Of a stretch of 64,000 nucleotides of DNA, positions 1-7,256 are shown one piece after another; the stretch's first letter is position 1; the number at the start of each line of letters is the position of its first letter. The notes beneath the pieces were generated by a model that saw only the letters and a list, made by a program, of their open reading frames with translations, did not search any database and had not been told where the DNA came from. The stretch is taken from assembly GCA_035538335.1 (NCBI GenBank), contig DATLKN010000031.1:1-64000 (forward strand). The letters are read 5' to 3'. The position numbers were made by a program, and so were the translations under genes. This stretch comes from AP-15 sp035538335. Its GTDB lineage: Bacteria > Pseudomonadota > Alphaproteobacteria > ATCC43930 > CGMCC-115725.

Positions 1-150
1 CTCGCCGCGCCCGCCGGGGCCGGCGGCGATGACCTCGCCTTCCATCGGTTTTTCCTTTGCCGTGTCGGGGATGATGATGCCCCCCACCGTCTTTTCCTCC
101 GACTCGACCCGGCGGATCAGCACGCGGTCGTGCAACGGACGGAATTTCAT
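1..150 (-). CDS. groES: GroES co-chaperonin, N-terminal part (cut by window edge)
   Basis: The minus-strand frame starting at the ATG at 150 gives the conserved GroES N-terminus (MKFRPLHDRVLIRR, then EKTVGGIIIPD and KP-EGEV-A-GPG). About 50 residues are in the window and the gene continues off the left edge, presumably into groEL. GroES caps the GroEL folding chamber in the cytoplasm. A good ribosome site (GGAGGG, read on the minus strand at 155-160) precedes the ATG, and a CIRCE operator lies just upstream, so heat-inducible control by the HrcA repressor is expected. Recognition is firm. Confidence 0.97.
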   Translation of the reverse strand, partial: MKFRPLHDRVLIRRVESEEKTVGGIIIPDTAKEKPMEGEVIAAGPGGRGE

Positions 151-184
151 GAGACCCTCCTCGAAACCTTATCGCGATCAGGAA

Positions 185-211
185 TTAGCACTCTCACACC
201 GAGAGTGCTGC
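185..211 (-). promoter_or_regulatory. CIRCE operator (HrcA binding site) of groES
   Basis: TTAGCACTC, a 9-base spacer and GAGTGCTGC form the classic inverted repeat of CIRCE, with one arm base off the consensus TTAGCACTC-N9-GAGTGCTAA. It lies 35 bases upstream of the groES start, where the HrcA repressor is known to act. Confidence 0.95.
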
Positions 212-212
212 T

Positions 213-241
213 GACATAATCGGAAGGGCGGAGGTTGTCAA
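213..241 (-). promoter_or_regulatory. groES: predicted sigma-70 promoter of groES
   Basis: On the minus strand a perfect -35 box TTGACA (236-241) is followed after 17 bases by TATGTC (213-218) as a possible -10. The predicted start of transcription falls inside CIRCE, the usual arrangement for HrcA-repressed groESL. Only the -35 is strong; the -10 is inferred from spacing. Confidence 0.6.
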
Positions 242-351
242 GCGAGGCGGCGAAAACCCTGTCCTCGCGCGGCGCCGCGGCTTTTGACAAATCCCCGCCG
301 CAGGGCGCACAGTCGGCTATAATAACGGGTGCAAAGCAGCGAGTCTCCGCG

Positions 352-1329
352 ATGTCGCGAACCATCGATTGGGAAATACCCGGCGAGATCCAGCCCAAGC
401 CCGAGGACTGCGATTTCGACCTCGACCGCGCGCTCGACGCGGTGCTCGGGCTGCGCGCGATCATCCCCGAGGACGCATTCACCGCCGGCACGCTCGGCAC
501 CGAGCGGGCCGGCAGCGGCGTCTTGATCGGCAAGGACGGGCTGGTGCTCACGATCGGCTACCTGGTCACCGAGGCCGAGACGATCTGGCTCACCTCCGCT
601 TCGGGCGGCGCTGTGCCCGGGCATGTGCTCGCCTACGACCAGGAGACGGGGTTCGGCCTCGTGCAGGCGCTGGGCCGGCTCGGCGTGCAGCCCTTGCAGC
701 TCGGCACCGAGGTGCGCGTCGGGGCCGGCGACAAGGCGGTGATGGCCGCCGAGGGCGGCCGCCGGCACGCGATCGCGGCGCGCGTCGTGGCGCGCCAGGA
801 ATTCGCCGGCTATTGGGAATACGTGCTCGACCGGGCGATCTTCACCGCCCCGGCGCACCCGTTCTGGGGCGGCGCGGCGCTGATCGGCGGCGACGGCAGG
901 CTGATCGGCATCGGCTCGTTGCACGTGCAGCATTCGAGCGGCCGCGATCTGCGGCGCGACGTCAACATGGTGGTGCCGATCGACCTGTTGCCGCCGATCC
1001 TCGACGATCTGTTGGCCTACGGCCGGCCGAACCGGCCGGCGCGGCCGTGGCTCGGGCTCTACGCCGCCGAAGTCGATGACGCCGTCGTCGTCGCCGGGCT
1101 CGCCGAACGCGGCCCCGCCGGCCGCGCCGGGCTGCAGCCGGGCGACCGGATCGTGGCGGTGCGCGACGATCCGGTTTCGAGCCTTGCCGGCTTCTGGCGC
1201 CGGGTCTGGGCGGCAGGTCCGGCGGGCAGCGACGTCGTGGTGCAATTGGCGCGCGACAACGAGACGATGACGGTGCGGATCACCTCGGCCGACCGCTCGC
1301 GCTTTCTGAAGGCGCCGAAGCTGCACTGA
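352..1329 (+). CDS. HtrA-like S1C protease homologue with PDZ domain, catalytic residues lost
   Basis: This 325-residue protein has the fold signature of HtrA/DegP proteases: GSGVLI-KDGLVLT near residue 55, a second barrel, and a PDZ domain at about 230-315 (WLGL then GRAGLQPGDRIVAV). All three catalytic positions appear changed. TIGYLV replaces TNNHVV (His to Tyr70), TGFGL replaces TDLAL (Asp to Gly100), and FWGGAAL replaces GNSGGPL (Ser to Trp172). No signal peptide is visible, so it is probably cytoplasmic. The ATG at 352 was chosen because the upstream extension is low-quality and overlaps the groES promoter. The likely role is peptide binding or scaffolding rather than proteolysis; that is inference. 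Its 3' end overlaps the convergent glycosyltransferase gene by 50 bases. Confidence 0.8.
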   Translation: MSRTIDWEIPGEIQPKPEDCDFDLDRALDAVLGLRAIIPEDAFTAGTLGTERAGSGVLIGKDGLVLTIGYLVTEAETIWLTSASGGAVPGHVLAYDQETGFGLVQALGRLGVQPLQLGTEVRVGAGDKAVMAAEGGRRHAIAARVVARQEFAGYWEYVLDRAIFTAPAHPFWGGAALIGGDGRLIGIGSLHVQHSSGRDLRRDVNMVVPIDLLPPILDDLLAYGRPNRPARPWLGLYAAEVDDAVVVAGLAERGPAGRAGLQPGDRIVAVRDDPVSSLAGFWRRVWAAGPAGSDVVVQLARDNETMTVRITSADRSRFLKAPKLH

Positions 1330-3190
1330 CTGCCTCGGCGCCCGCCCGCCCGCGCCTGGCCGAGCGCCGCGGGGTGCGCGCTCGGCCCCCGCCGCTCGGC
1401 GGGCTCTCCCCGTCGAGCGCGCGCGGGATCAGCGCCTGCCACTTCCGGGCATGCTTCCACATGTTGTAGAGCACGAGGCGGTGCCGTTTGTCCGCGTCGC
1501 CCGTCTGCCGGATCGATTGCCGCTCCAGATGGTACAGCTCGACTTCGGGCGTGTACCAGGTGGCCCAGCCCTCGGCATACGCCTTCAGGCAGAGATCGGA
1601 ATCCTCGAAGTCGCCGAGCACGTATTCTTCCGAGAGGCCGCCGAGCCGGCGATAGAGCGCGCGGTCGATCAAGAGGCAGGCGCCCGTCACCGCCGCGACG
1701 CGCGCCGGCTCGCGATGCGGGTCGAAAGCGGGCGGAAGGCCCTTGTCCGGATGCTCGTTGGTCCATGCCCCGCGCACTTCCGGGGATGGCTTGAAGGTCA
1801 TCCCGGCGTGTTCGATCGAGCCGTCCTCGAAAAGCAGGCGGCAGCCGAGCACGCCGCAGCGTTCGAGCGTCCGGTACGCCTTGGCGAGCGCGCCGACCCA
1901 GCGCGGCCGCCGCGGCAGCACGTCGGAATTGAGCAGCAGCAAGAGCGCGCCGCGCGCCGCCTCGGCGGCGAGATTGTTGGCGCCCGAATAGCCGAGATGG
2001 CGGCCTGCCGAGAGGACGCGGAAGGAAAGGCCATAGATTTCGTGCACGCGGCGCGCCAGTTCGCGCAGCGGCGCCTCGAGCGGCGGGTCGTCGAGCACAT
2101 AGACGATCTCGATCGCCGAGCCGGGGGCGCGGAATTCCGGGTCGTTCGAAAAGCGGGCGATCTGATGGTGCAGAAAATCGATCCGCCCATAGAGCGGCAC
2201 GATCAGCGAGACTTGCGGCGCGGCCGGCGGCTCGCCGTACAGGATCTCGCCGGCGGGCGGCCGGTTGCGCCGGGTCTCTTCCCAGAACCGGTCGACGGCC
2301 GGCGAGATCGCGCGCGCAAAGAGCTCGCCGAGGTCCGGCGCCTGCTGCGTCGCGAGCGCCAGCGCCGCCTCGATCCCCGCGTCCGGCTTGGGCGGCGCCT
2401 CGGGGCAGAGCAGCGGCAGCCGCCGTTTCTCACCCTTGGCTGCGGTCAGTTCGAGCCACCAGCGCCGCTCGCCGGAGCGCGGCTCGCCGGTCTCGCCGAA
2501 GACGGCGAAGCCGCGCCCGGCCCCGCCCGCGCCGGACGCCGGCAGCGGCAGCGCGAGCGCGACGCGCCGGCCGGAAAGCGCGAGCAGCGCCGCGGCGGCG
2601 GGCGGCTCGTCTTCGGCCTCGAGGGCGCCGGCGATCAGCATCCCCCGGCCGGGGACCCGCAGCACCGTGTCGATCTGGCCGCCGCCGGTCGAGAGCGCCT
2701 TGTGGACGAGGCGCAGGAAGCGTTCGAGCGGGCGCGGCAGGCCGGCGTCGTCGGCGCCGTCGCGCCGGGCGGCGGCGACCGCCGCGGCGGCGATGCGCAG
2801 CATCTCATCGGCCGGCGCCAGGGCGAGGATCCGCCCCAGCTCGGCCGGGTGGCCGGTGGCGGCGGCGAAATGCGTCTCGGCGCGGCCGCCGGGACCGTGC
2901 CGGGTCAGCTGCAGCCCGCCGTTCCAGGCGGCGGCCGGCTCGGGAAAGAAGCGCAGGAACGCCGCGCCCCGCGCCGCCACGGGCGACTGCGCAAAGACCT
3001 CGCGGGCGGCGTCCCGCGAGAGCCGCGCCGCCCCCGCGAACAGCTCCGCCGGTTCGCCCGCCGGCGTCGCGACCGTGACCGGCGGCCAGCCGCGCTCCGC
3101 CGCGCCGCAGGCGCCGCAGGCGAACACCCCGACCTCCGGGACATGGCGCAGGAAAATGAAATGCAAAGGCGCCGCGCCGGCGTCGTTCAT
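1280..3190 (-). CDS. Glycosyltransferase family 2 protein with long N-terminal extension
   Basis: The protein has about 636 residues. A GT2 catalytic domain occupies roughly residues 300-560: PQVSLIVPLYGR opens the nucleotide-binding fold, IVYVLDDP follows, and LLLLNSDVLPRR carries the NSD version of the metal-binding DxD. VLGDFEDSDLCLKAYAEGW is the usual acceptor-side motif. Such enzymes transfer sugars in the cytoplasm to polysaccharide, lipid or protein acceptors; donor and acceptor cannot be read here. The first 290 residues have no fold I recognise. The last 60 residues are Arg/Ala/Ser-rich and run antisense into the neighbouring PDZ gene, so the true C-terminus is uncertain. The ATG at 3190 is preferred over an upstream in-frame GTG at 3196. 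Confidence 0.82.
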   Translation of the reverse strand: MNDAGAAPLHFIFLRHVPEVGVFACGACGAAERGWPPVTVATPAGEPAELFAGAARLSRDAAREVFAQSPVAARGAAFLRFFPEPAAAWNGGLQLTRHGPGGRAETHFAAATGHPAELGRILALAPADEMLRIAAAAVAAARRDGADDAGLPRPLERFLRLVHKALSTGGGQIDTVLRVPGRGMLIAGALEAEDEPPAAAALLALSGRRVALALPLPASGAGGAGRGFAVFGETGEPRSGERRWWLELTAAKGEKRRLPLLCPEAPPKPDAGIEAALALATQQAPDLGELFARAISPAVDRFWEETRRNRPPAGEILYGEPPAAPQVSLIVPLYGRIDFLHHQIARFSNDPEFRAPGSAIEIVYVLDDPPLEAPLRELARRVHEIYGLSFRVLSAGRHLGYSGANNLAAEAARGALLLLLNSDVLPRRPRWVGALAKAYRTLERCGVLGCRLLFEDGSIEHAGMTFKPSPEVRGAWTNEHPDKGLPPAFDPHREPARVAAVTGACLLIDRALYRRLGGLSEEYVLGDFEDSDLCLKAYAEGWATWYTPEVELYHLERQSIRQTGDADKRHRLVLYNMWKHARKWQALIPRALDGESPPSGGGRARTPRRSARRGRAGAEAVSAASAPSESASGRPR

Positions 3191-3305
3191 CAGCACCCCA
3201 CCCCCAAGTATCGGGCACCCGGCTTAACCTGCGCTTTTCGGCTAGACCATTGACATTTCGCCGAATTCGCCATACCCCAGAGGCCTGCCGCCCAATTCTC
3301 GAAGG

Positions 3306-4250
3306 ATGTTGTTTTTGTCGAGCGTTGTCGAGAGCCGCGCGGCTGCGCCGGCGCGTTCCGCGCATCTGCGCCGCCTCGAAGCCGAGTCGATCGGCATCAT
3401 GCGCGAAGTCGCCGCGGAGTTCCGCAAGCCGGTCATGCTGTATTCGATCGGCAAGGATTCGAGCGTCATGCTGCATCTGGCGCGCAAGGCGTTCCACCCG
3501 GGCCGGCTGCCGTTCCCGGTGCTGCACATCGACACCCTGTGGAAGTTCCGCGAGATGATCGCCTTTCGCGATCGGACCGCTCGCGAACTCGGGCTCGATC
3601 TGCTCGTCTACACCAATCCCGAAGGGGCGGCGCGCGGCATCGACCCGATCGCCTCCGGCTCGGCGCTGCACACCCAGGTCATGAAGACGGCGGCCTTGCG
3701 GCAGGCGCTCGACAAATACGGCTTCGACGCCGCTTTCGGCGGCGCCCGCCGCGACGAAGAAAAGAGCCGGGCGAAAGAGCGGATCTTCTCGCTGCGCACG
3801 GCCGACCACGGCTGGAACCCGCGCGTGCAGCGGCCGGAATTGTGGCGGCTGTTCAACACGCGTCTCTCCGAAGGCCAGTCGATGCGCGTCTTTCCGCTGT
3901 CGAACTGGACCGAGATCGACGTGTGGGAATACATCGCCGCCGAGCATATCCCGGTGGTGCCGCTCTATTTCGCGGCGGTGCGGCCGGTCGTCGCGCGCTC
4001 GGGCACCTGGATCATGGTCGATGACGACCGGCTGCCGCTCGAGCCGGGCGAAGCGCCGCAGCAGAAGCTCGTCCGCTTCCGGACCCTGGGCTGTTACCCG
4101 CTGACCGGCGCCATCGAATCGAATGCCGCCACCGTCGAGGACATCGTCGCCGAGTTGCGCGGCTCGCGGCGTTCCGAGCGGCAGGGTCGCCTGATCGACG
4201 GCGACGAGGAAGCGGCGATGGAGCGCAAAAAGCGCGAAGGCTATTTCTGA
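3306..4250 (+). CDS. cysD: Sulfate adenylyltransferase subunit 2 (CysD)
   Basis: CysD is the catalytic subunit of ATP sulfurylase. With the GTPase CysN it turns sulfate and ATP into adenosine phosphosulfate, the first step of sulfate assimilation. The 314-residue length is normal. The PP-loop YSIGKDSSV (about residues 46-54), LHIDTLWKF and the FGGARRDEEKSRAKER motif that contacts ATP are all intact, as is the C-terminal RFRTLGCYPLTGA block. The stop overlaps the start of cysNC (TGATG), so the two are translationally coupled. The ATG at 3306 has only a weak, very close AAGG before it; nearby TTG codons are possible alternatives. Confidence 0.97.
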   Translation: MLFLSSVVESRAAAPARSAHLRRLEAESIGIMREVAAEFRKPVMLYSIGKDSSVMLHLARKAFHPGRLPFPVLHIDTLWKFREMIAFRDRTARELGLDLLVYTNPEGAARGIDPIASGSALHTQVMKTAALRQALDKYGFDAAFGGARRDEEKSRAKERIFSLRTADHGWNPRVQRPELWRLFNTRLSEGQSMRVFPLSNWTEIDVWEYIAAEHIPVVPLYFAAVRPVVARSGTWIMVDDDRLPLEPGEAPQQKLVRFRTLGCYPLTGAIESNAATVEDIVAELRGSRRSERQGRLIDGDEEAAMERKKREGYF

Positions 4251-6127
4251 TGGATGCCGGGCGGGCGGCGCCGGGCGCGGCCGGGCGCGACAAGGATCTG
4301 CTGCGGTTCCTGACCTGCGGCTCGGTCGATGACGGCAAGTCGACGCTGATCGGCCGGCTGCTCTATGACGGCGCGCTGGTCCTCGAGGATCAGCTCGCCG
4401 CCTTGGCCGGCGACTCGCGGCGCTTCGGCGCCGAGGGCGAGGAGATCGATTTTTCGCTGCTGCTCGACGGGCTCGAGGACGAGCGCCAACAGAAGATCAC
4501 GATCGACGTCGCCTACCGCTTTTTCGCGACCAAGCGGCGCGCCTTCGTCGTCGCCGACACGCCCGGCCACGAGCAATACACGCGCAACATGGCGACCGGC
4601 GCCTCGAATTGCGACCTCGCCGTCATCCTCGTCGATGCGCGCAAGGGGGTGCTGCGCCAGACGAAGCGGCACAGCTTCATCTGTTCGCTGCTCGGCATCC
4701 GGCACGTCGTGCTGGCGGTCAACAAGATGGACCTCGTCGGCTTCGACGAGGCGCGCTTTCAGGCGATCGCGGCGGCGCATGCCGAGTTCTGCGCCGAACT
4801 CGGCTTTCTCTCGCTCGCCGCGATCCCGCTCGCCGCGCGCTACGGCGACAACGTCACGAAGCGCTCGGGCCGCACGCCGTGGTATCTGGGGCCGAGCCTG
4901 CTCGAATATCTCGAAACCGTCGATGTCGCGCGCGGCATCGACGAGCGGCCGCTGCGCTTTCCGGTGCAGTGGGTCAACCGGCCGAACGCCGATTTCCGCG
5001 GCTACAGCGGCACCGTCGCCTCGGGATCGGTGGCCCGCGGCGACCGCATCCTCGTGGCCGGCTCGGGGCGCACGACCGCGGTCGCCGACATCGTCAGCTT
5101 CGACGGCAGCCTCGAACGCGCCGGCCCCGGCGAGGCGGTCACGCTGACCCTTGCCGACGAAGTCGATGTGACGCGCGGCGACATCCTCGCCGACCCGAAG
5201 GACCCGCCCGAATTCGCCGACCAGTTCGCCGCGCATGTCGTGTGGATGGGCGACGAACCGATGATTCCCGAGCGCTCCTATCTGTTGAAGATCGGGCCGC
5301 GCACGGTGCCGGCGACGGTCACCGCGCTGAAGCACCGCATCGACGTCGAGAGCCTGAAGCACCTCGCCGACAAGACCCTGGCGCTCAACGAGATCGGCTT
5401 CTGCAACCTGTCGACCGCCGTGCCCGTCGCCTTCGACCCCTATGATGTAAACCGCGACACCGGCGCCTTCATCCTGATCGACCGCTTCACCAACGAGACG
5501 GCCGGCGCCGGGATGATCGCCTTCGCGTTGCGCCGGGCGAGCAACATCCACTGGCAGGCGCTGACGGTCGGCCGGGCCGAGCGCGCCGCGCTGAAGGCGC
5601 AGAGCCCGGCGGTCGTCTGGTTCACCGGGCTTTCCGGCGCCGGCAAATCGACGATCGCCGACCTCGTCGAGAAAAAGCTGCTCGCCCGCGGCCGCCACAC
5701 GATGCTGCTCGACGGCGACAATGTGCGGCATGGGCTCAACCGCGATCTCGGCTTCACCGACGCCGACCGCGTCGAGAACGTCCGCCGCGTCGGCGAAGTC
5801 GGGCGCCTGATGACCGAGGCGGGACTCATCGTCCTCTGCTCGTTCATCTCGCCGTTTCGCGCCGAGCGGCAATTGGTGCGCGACCTGACGGCGCCGGCAG
5901 CGTTCCTCGAAGTGTTCGTAGACACGCCCATCGACGAATGCATCCGGCGCGACCCGAAGGGCCTCTATGCCAAGGCGCAGAGCGGCCAGATTCGCAACTT
6001 CACCGGCTTCGATTCGCCCTATGAGCGGCCGCTCGCACCGGAGATCCATCTGATGGCCGGCGAGGACGCGCCGGAAGCGCTCGCCGACCGCGTCATCGAC
6101 GAATTGCGCCGGCGCGAGATCTTGTGA
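4250..6127 (+). CDS. cysNC: Bifunctional sulfate adenylyltransferase subunit 1 / adenylylsulfate kinase (CysN-CysC)
   Basis: This 625-residue fusion carries two activities. The N-terminal EF-Tu-like GTPase (CysN) shows GSVDDGKSTL (about 24-33), DTPGHEQYTRN and VNKMD. The C-terminal APS kinase (CysC) has its P-loop GLSGAGKST near 459-468, DGDNVRHGL, and FVDTPIDECIRRDPKGLY. With CysD it makes PAPS for sulfonation or sulfate reduction. The same fusion is known as NodQ in rhizobia and as a housekeeping CysNC in many proteobacteria; no nod genes are nearby, so housekeeping is more likely. The last 43 bases of the gene lie inside a 45-bp sequence repeated 469 bases downstream. Confidence 0.96.
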   Translation: MDAGRAAPGAAGRDKDLLRFLTCGSVDDGKSTLIGRLLYDGALVLEDQLAALAGDSRRFGAEGEEIDFSLLLDGLEDERQQKITIDVAYRFFATKRRAFVVADTPGHEQYTRNMATGASNCDLAVILVDARKGVLRQTKRHSFICSLLGIRHVVLAVNKMDLVGFDEARFQAIAAAHAEFCAELGFLSLAAIPLAARYGDNVTKRSGRTPWYLGPSLLEYLETVDVARGIDERPLRFPVQWVNRPNADFRGYSGTVASGSVARGDRILVAGSGRTTAVADIVSFDGSLERAGPGEAVTLTLADEVDVTRGDILADPKDPPEFADQFAAHVVWMGDEPMIPERSYLLKIGPRTVPATVTALKHRIDVESLKHLADKTLALNEIGFCNLSTAVPVAFDPYDVNRDTGAFILIDRFTNETAGAGMIAFALRRASNIHWQALTVGRAERAALKAQSPAVVWFTGLSGAGKSTIADLVEKKLLARGRHTMLLDGDNVRHGLNRDLGFTDADRVENVRRVGEVGRLMTEAGLIVLCSFISPFRAERQLVRDLTAPAAFLEVFVDTPIDECIRRDPKGLYAKAQSGQIRNFTGFDSPYERPLAPEIHLMAGEDAPEALADRVIDELRRREIL

Positions 6128-6129
6128 GG
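6085..6129 (+). repeat. 45-bp direct repeat, copy 1 (3' end of cysNC)
   Basis: This stretch contains the last 14 codons of cysNC, its stop and two further bases. It recurs at 6554-6598 with a single mismatch (6112 G versus 6581 C). The pair brackets one gene of different character, as left and right attachment sites would. Confidence 0.9.
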
Positions 6130-6135
6130 CCCCGG

Positions 6136-6516
6136 TCAGGGGGCGGGCGGCAGAGCCTTGAGCGCCCGAACCATCTGCGCGGTGTCGATCCGGCCTTCCC
6201 AATACGCGATCAAGGTATCGGCGTTTAGCGTGATCCACTCAGCCACGGCTTGAGCGTCCTCCGGCGTCAGCTGGCCCGCGACCACGCGCGGTCCCGGGCG
6301 GACGGCGACGACGGCCGTATTCGCGATGTTCATTTGATTGCCGTGCGTCATGTTGACCTTGACCCGAACGTCGTGGCGCGCGTTCCCGCGGGGCGACACC
6401 CATACGGTCATCGGCAAGCCGGTGGTGTCCGGGTAAAGGTTCGCCATCTCGAAAAGATCTTCGGCTTCTTGTTCCGCCTGGGCCAAAGGCTCGCCGGCTG
6501 TCTCTCTGGTTCGCAT
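6136..6516 (-). CDS. Small conserved-looking protein of unknown function inside a direct-repeat-bounded insert
   Basis: This is a 126-residue soluble acidic protein with no signal peptide or membrane segment. The core DTTGLPMTVWVSPRG, HDVRVKVN-THG and RVVAGQLTPEDAQAVAEWI suggests a compact alpha/beta domain, with a helical tail ending in YWEGRIDT--MVRALK. I do not recognise a named family. A clear ribosome site (AGAGGG, 6 bases before the ATG at 6516) supports translation. The gene points against cysNC and its codons look less GC-rich than the neighbours. It is the only gene between the two copies of the 45-bp repeat, which makes it cargo of a past insertion (inference). Confidence 0.75.
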   Translation of the reverse strand: MRTRETAGEPLAQAEQEAEDLFEMANLYPDTTGLPMTVWVSPRGNARHDVRVKVNMTHGNQMNIANTAVVAVRPGPRVVAGQLTPEDAQAVAEWITLNADTLIAYWEGRIDTAQMVRALKALPPAP

Positions 6517-6553
6517 AATTACCCTCTGCGGCGCTGTTATACCGGTCCGATTA

Positions 6554-6598
6554 CGACCGCGTCATCGACGAATTGCGCCGCCGCGAGATCTTGTGAGG
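6554..6598 (+). repeat. 45-bp direct repeat, copy 2 (displaced cysNC end)
   Basis: This copy is 44/45 identical to 6085-6129 and still encodes the cysNC C-terminal DRVIDELRR-REIL plus stop, although it is detached from the gene. It also contains the 3' end of the convergent gene at 6562-7158. Before the insertion, cysNC and that gene probably overlapped tail to tail at one copy of this sequence. Confidence 0.9.
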
Positions 6599-7158
6599 GC
6601 GCGCGTCCGCGGCCGGCTGATCCGCACCAGGAGCTGACCGGTCAAGCCGCACGGGAGCGGGCGGCCGAGGCAGCCCTCGACCGCCTCTAACGTCGTATCG
6701 CGGAAGATGGCGCGGATCAGCGCCCCGTTGCGGACCCATGACCAGCGCTCGTTCGCCTGAAACCCGTTCGCCGCCCGCGGCGGCGCGATCGAGCGCCGGT
6801 CCGGCTCGCCGTAGGCCGCTTCGAGCGCGAGGAAGATGCCGCGCGCCGCCGGCGGGTTGACGCCGTGCCGCGGCCGCTCGATCTGGATGCGCTTCAAGCC
6901 GCCCGTCCGCTTGTCCATCTCGAAAAAGGCGATGACCCGGACGCCGCCCAGGCTCTCCTCGCGCAACACGACATCGCTGTAGGCGTCGCCGAAATCGAGC
7001 CGCCACGGCAAGGCCGTCGCCCGCGCCCCGAATTCGTGCAGCAATTCGCCGCTCGTCTCGCCCCAATGCGTCCCCTGCCACGCCGTGACGATCCCCTTCG
7101 CCGCGGCCGGCGGCGCGAGGAGGATGACCACAGCGACGCTTGCAACCCGCCGATGCAC
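6562..7158 (-). CDS. Putative exported protein of unknown function
   Basis: From the GTG at 7158 the 198-residue product begins MHRRVASVAVVILLAPPAAAKG, a plausible signal peptide cut after AAA. The mature part contains ATALPWRLDFGDAYSDVVL, VRVIAFFEMD and WVRNGALIRAIFRDTTLEAVEGCL, which suggest a small periplasmic beta-rich domain with two late cysteines. No family is recognised. An in-frame ATG at 7239 would add 27 residues that hide the signal peptide, so the GTG is preferred, but the ribosome site is weak either way. The C-terminal 12 residues and the stop lie inside copy 2 of the 45-bp repeat. The gene is divergent from the Ada-cyclase gene. Confidence 0.6.
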   Translation of the reverse strand: MHRRVASVAVVILLAPPAAAKGIVTAWQGTHWGETSGELLHEFGARATALPWRLDFGDAYSDVVLREESLGGVRVIAFFEMDKRTGGLKRIQIERPRHGVNPPAARGIFLALEAAYGEPDRRSIAPPRAANGFQANERWSWVRNGALIRAIFRDTTLEAVEGCLGRPLPCGLTGQLLVRISRPRTRALTRSRGGAIRR

Positions 7159-7256
7159 CCCCGAAGCCTCACAAAAAGCGAATTCGACAGCAAGCAGCGA
7201 GACGCGGCGAGGGCCCGGCCGCGCCATCTTCTCCATCACAGCATGGAGGCCGACCG

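Noticed and set aside
238..1326. Long open frame antisense to the HtrA-like gene
   Set aside because: It is His/Arg/Ala-rich with no domain, no ribosome site and full overlap with a recognisable gene; GC-rich DNA produces such mirror frames.
1451..3253. 600-codon open frame opposite the glycosyltransferase gene
   Set aside because: The composition is Arg/Ala/Gly repeats without any motif, while the opposite strand has a clear GT2 domain.
4250..6127. cysNC considered as nodulation gene nodQ
   Set aside because: No other nod genes or nod boxes in the window; the fusion is widespread as a housekeeping sulfate-activation enzyme.
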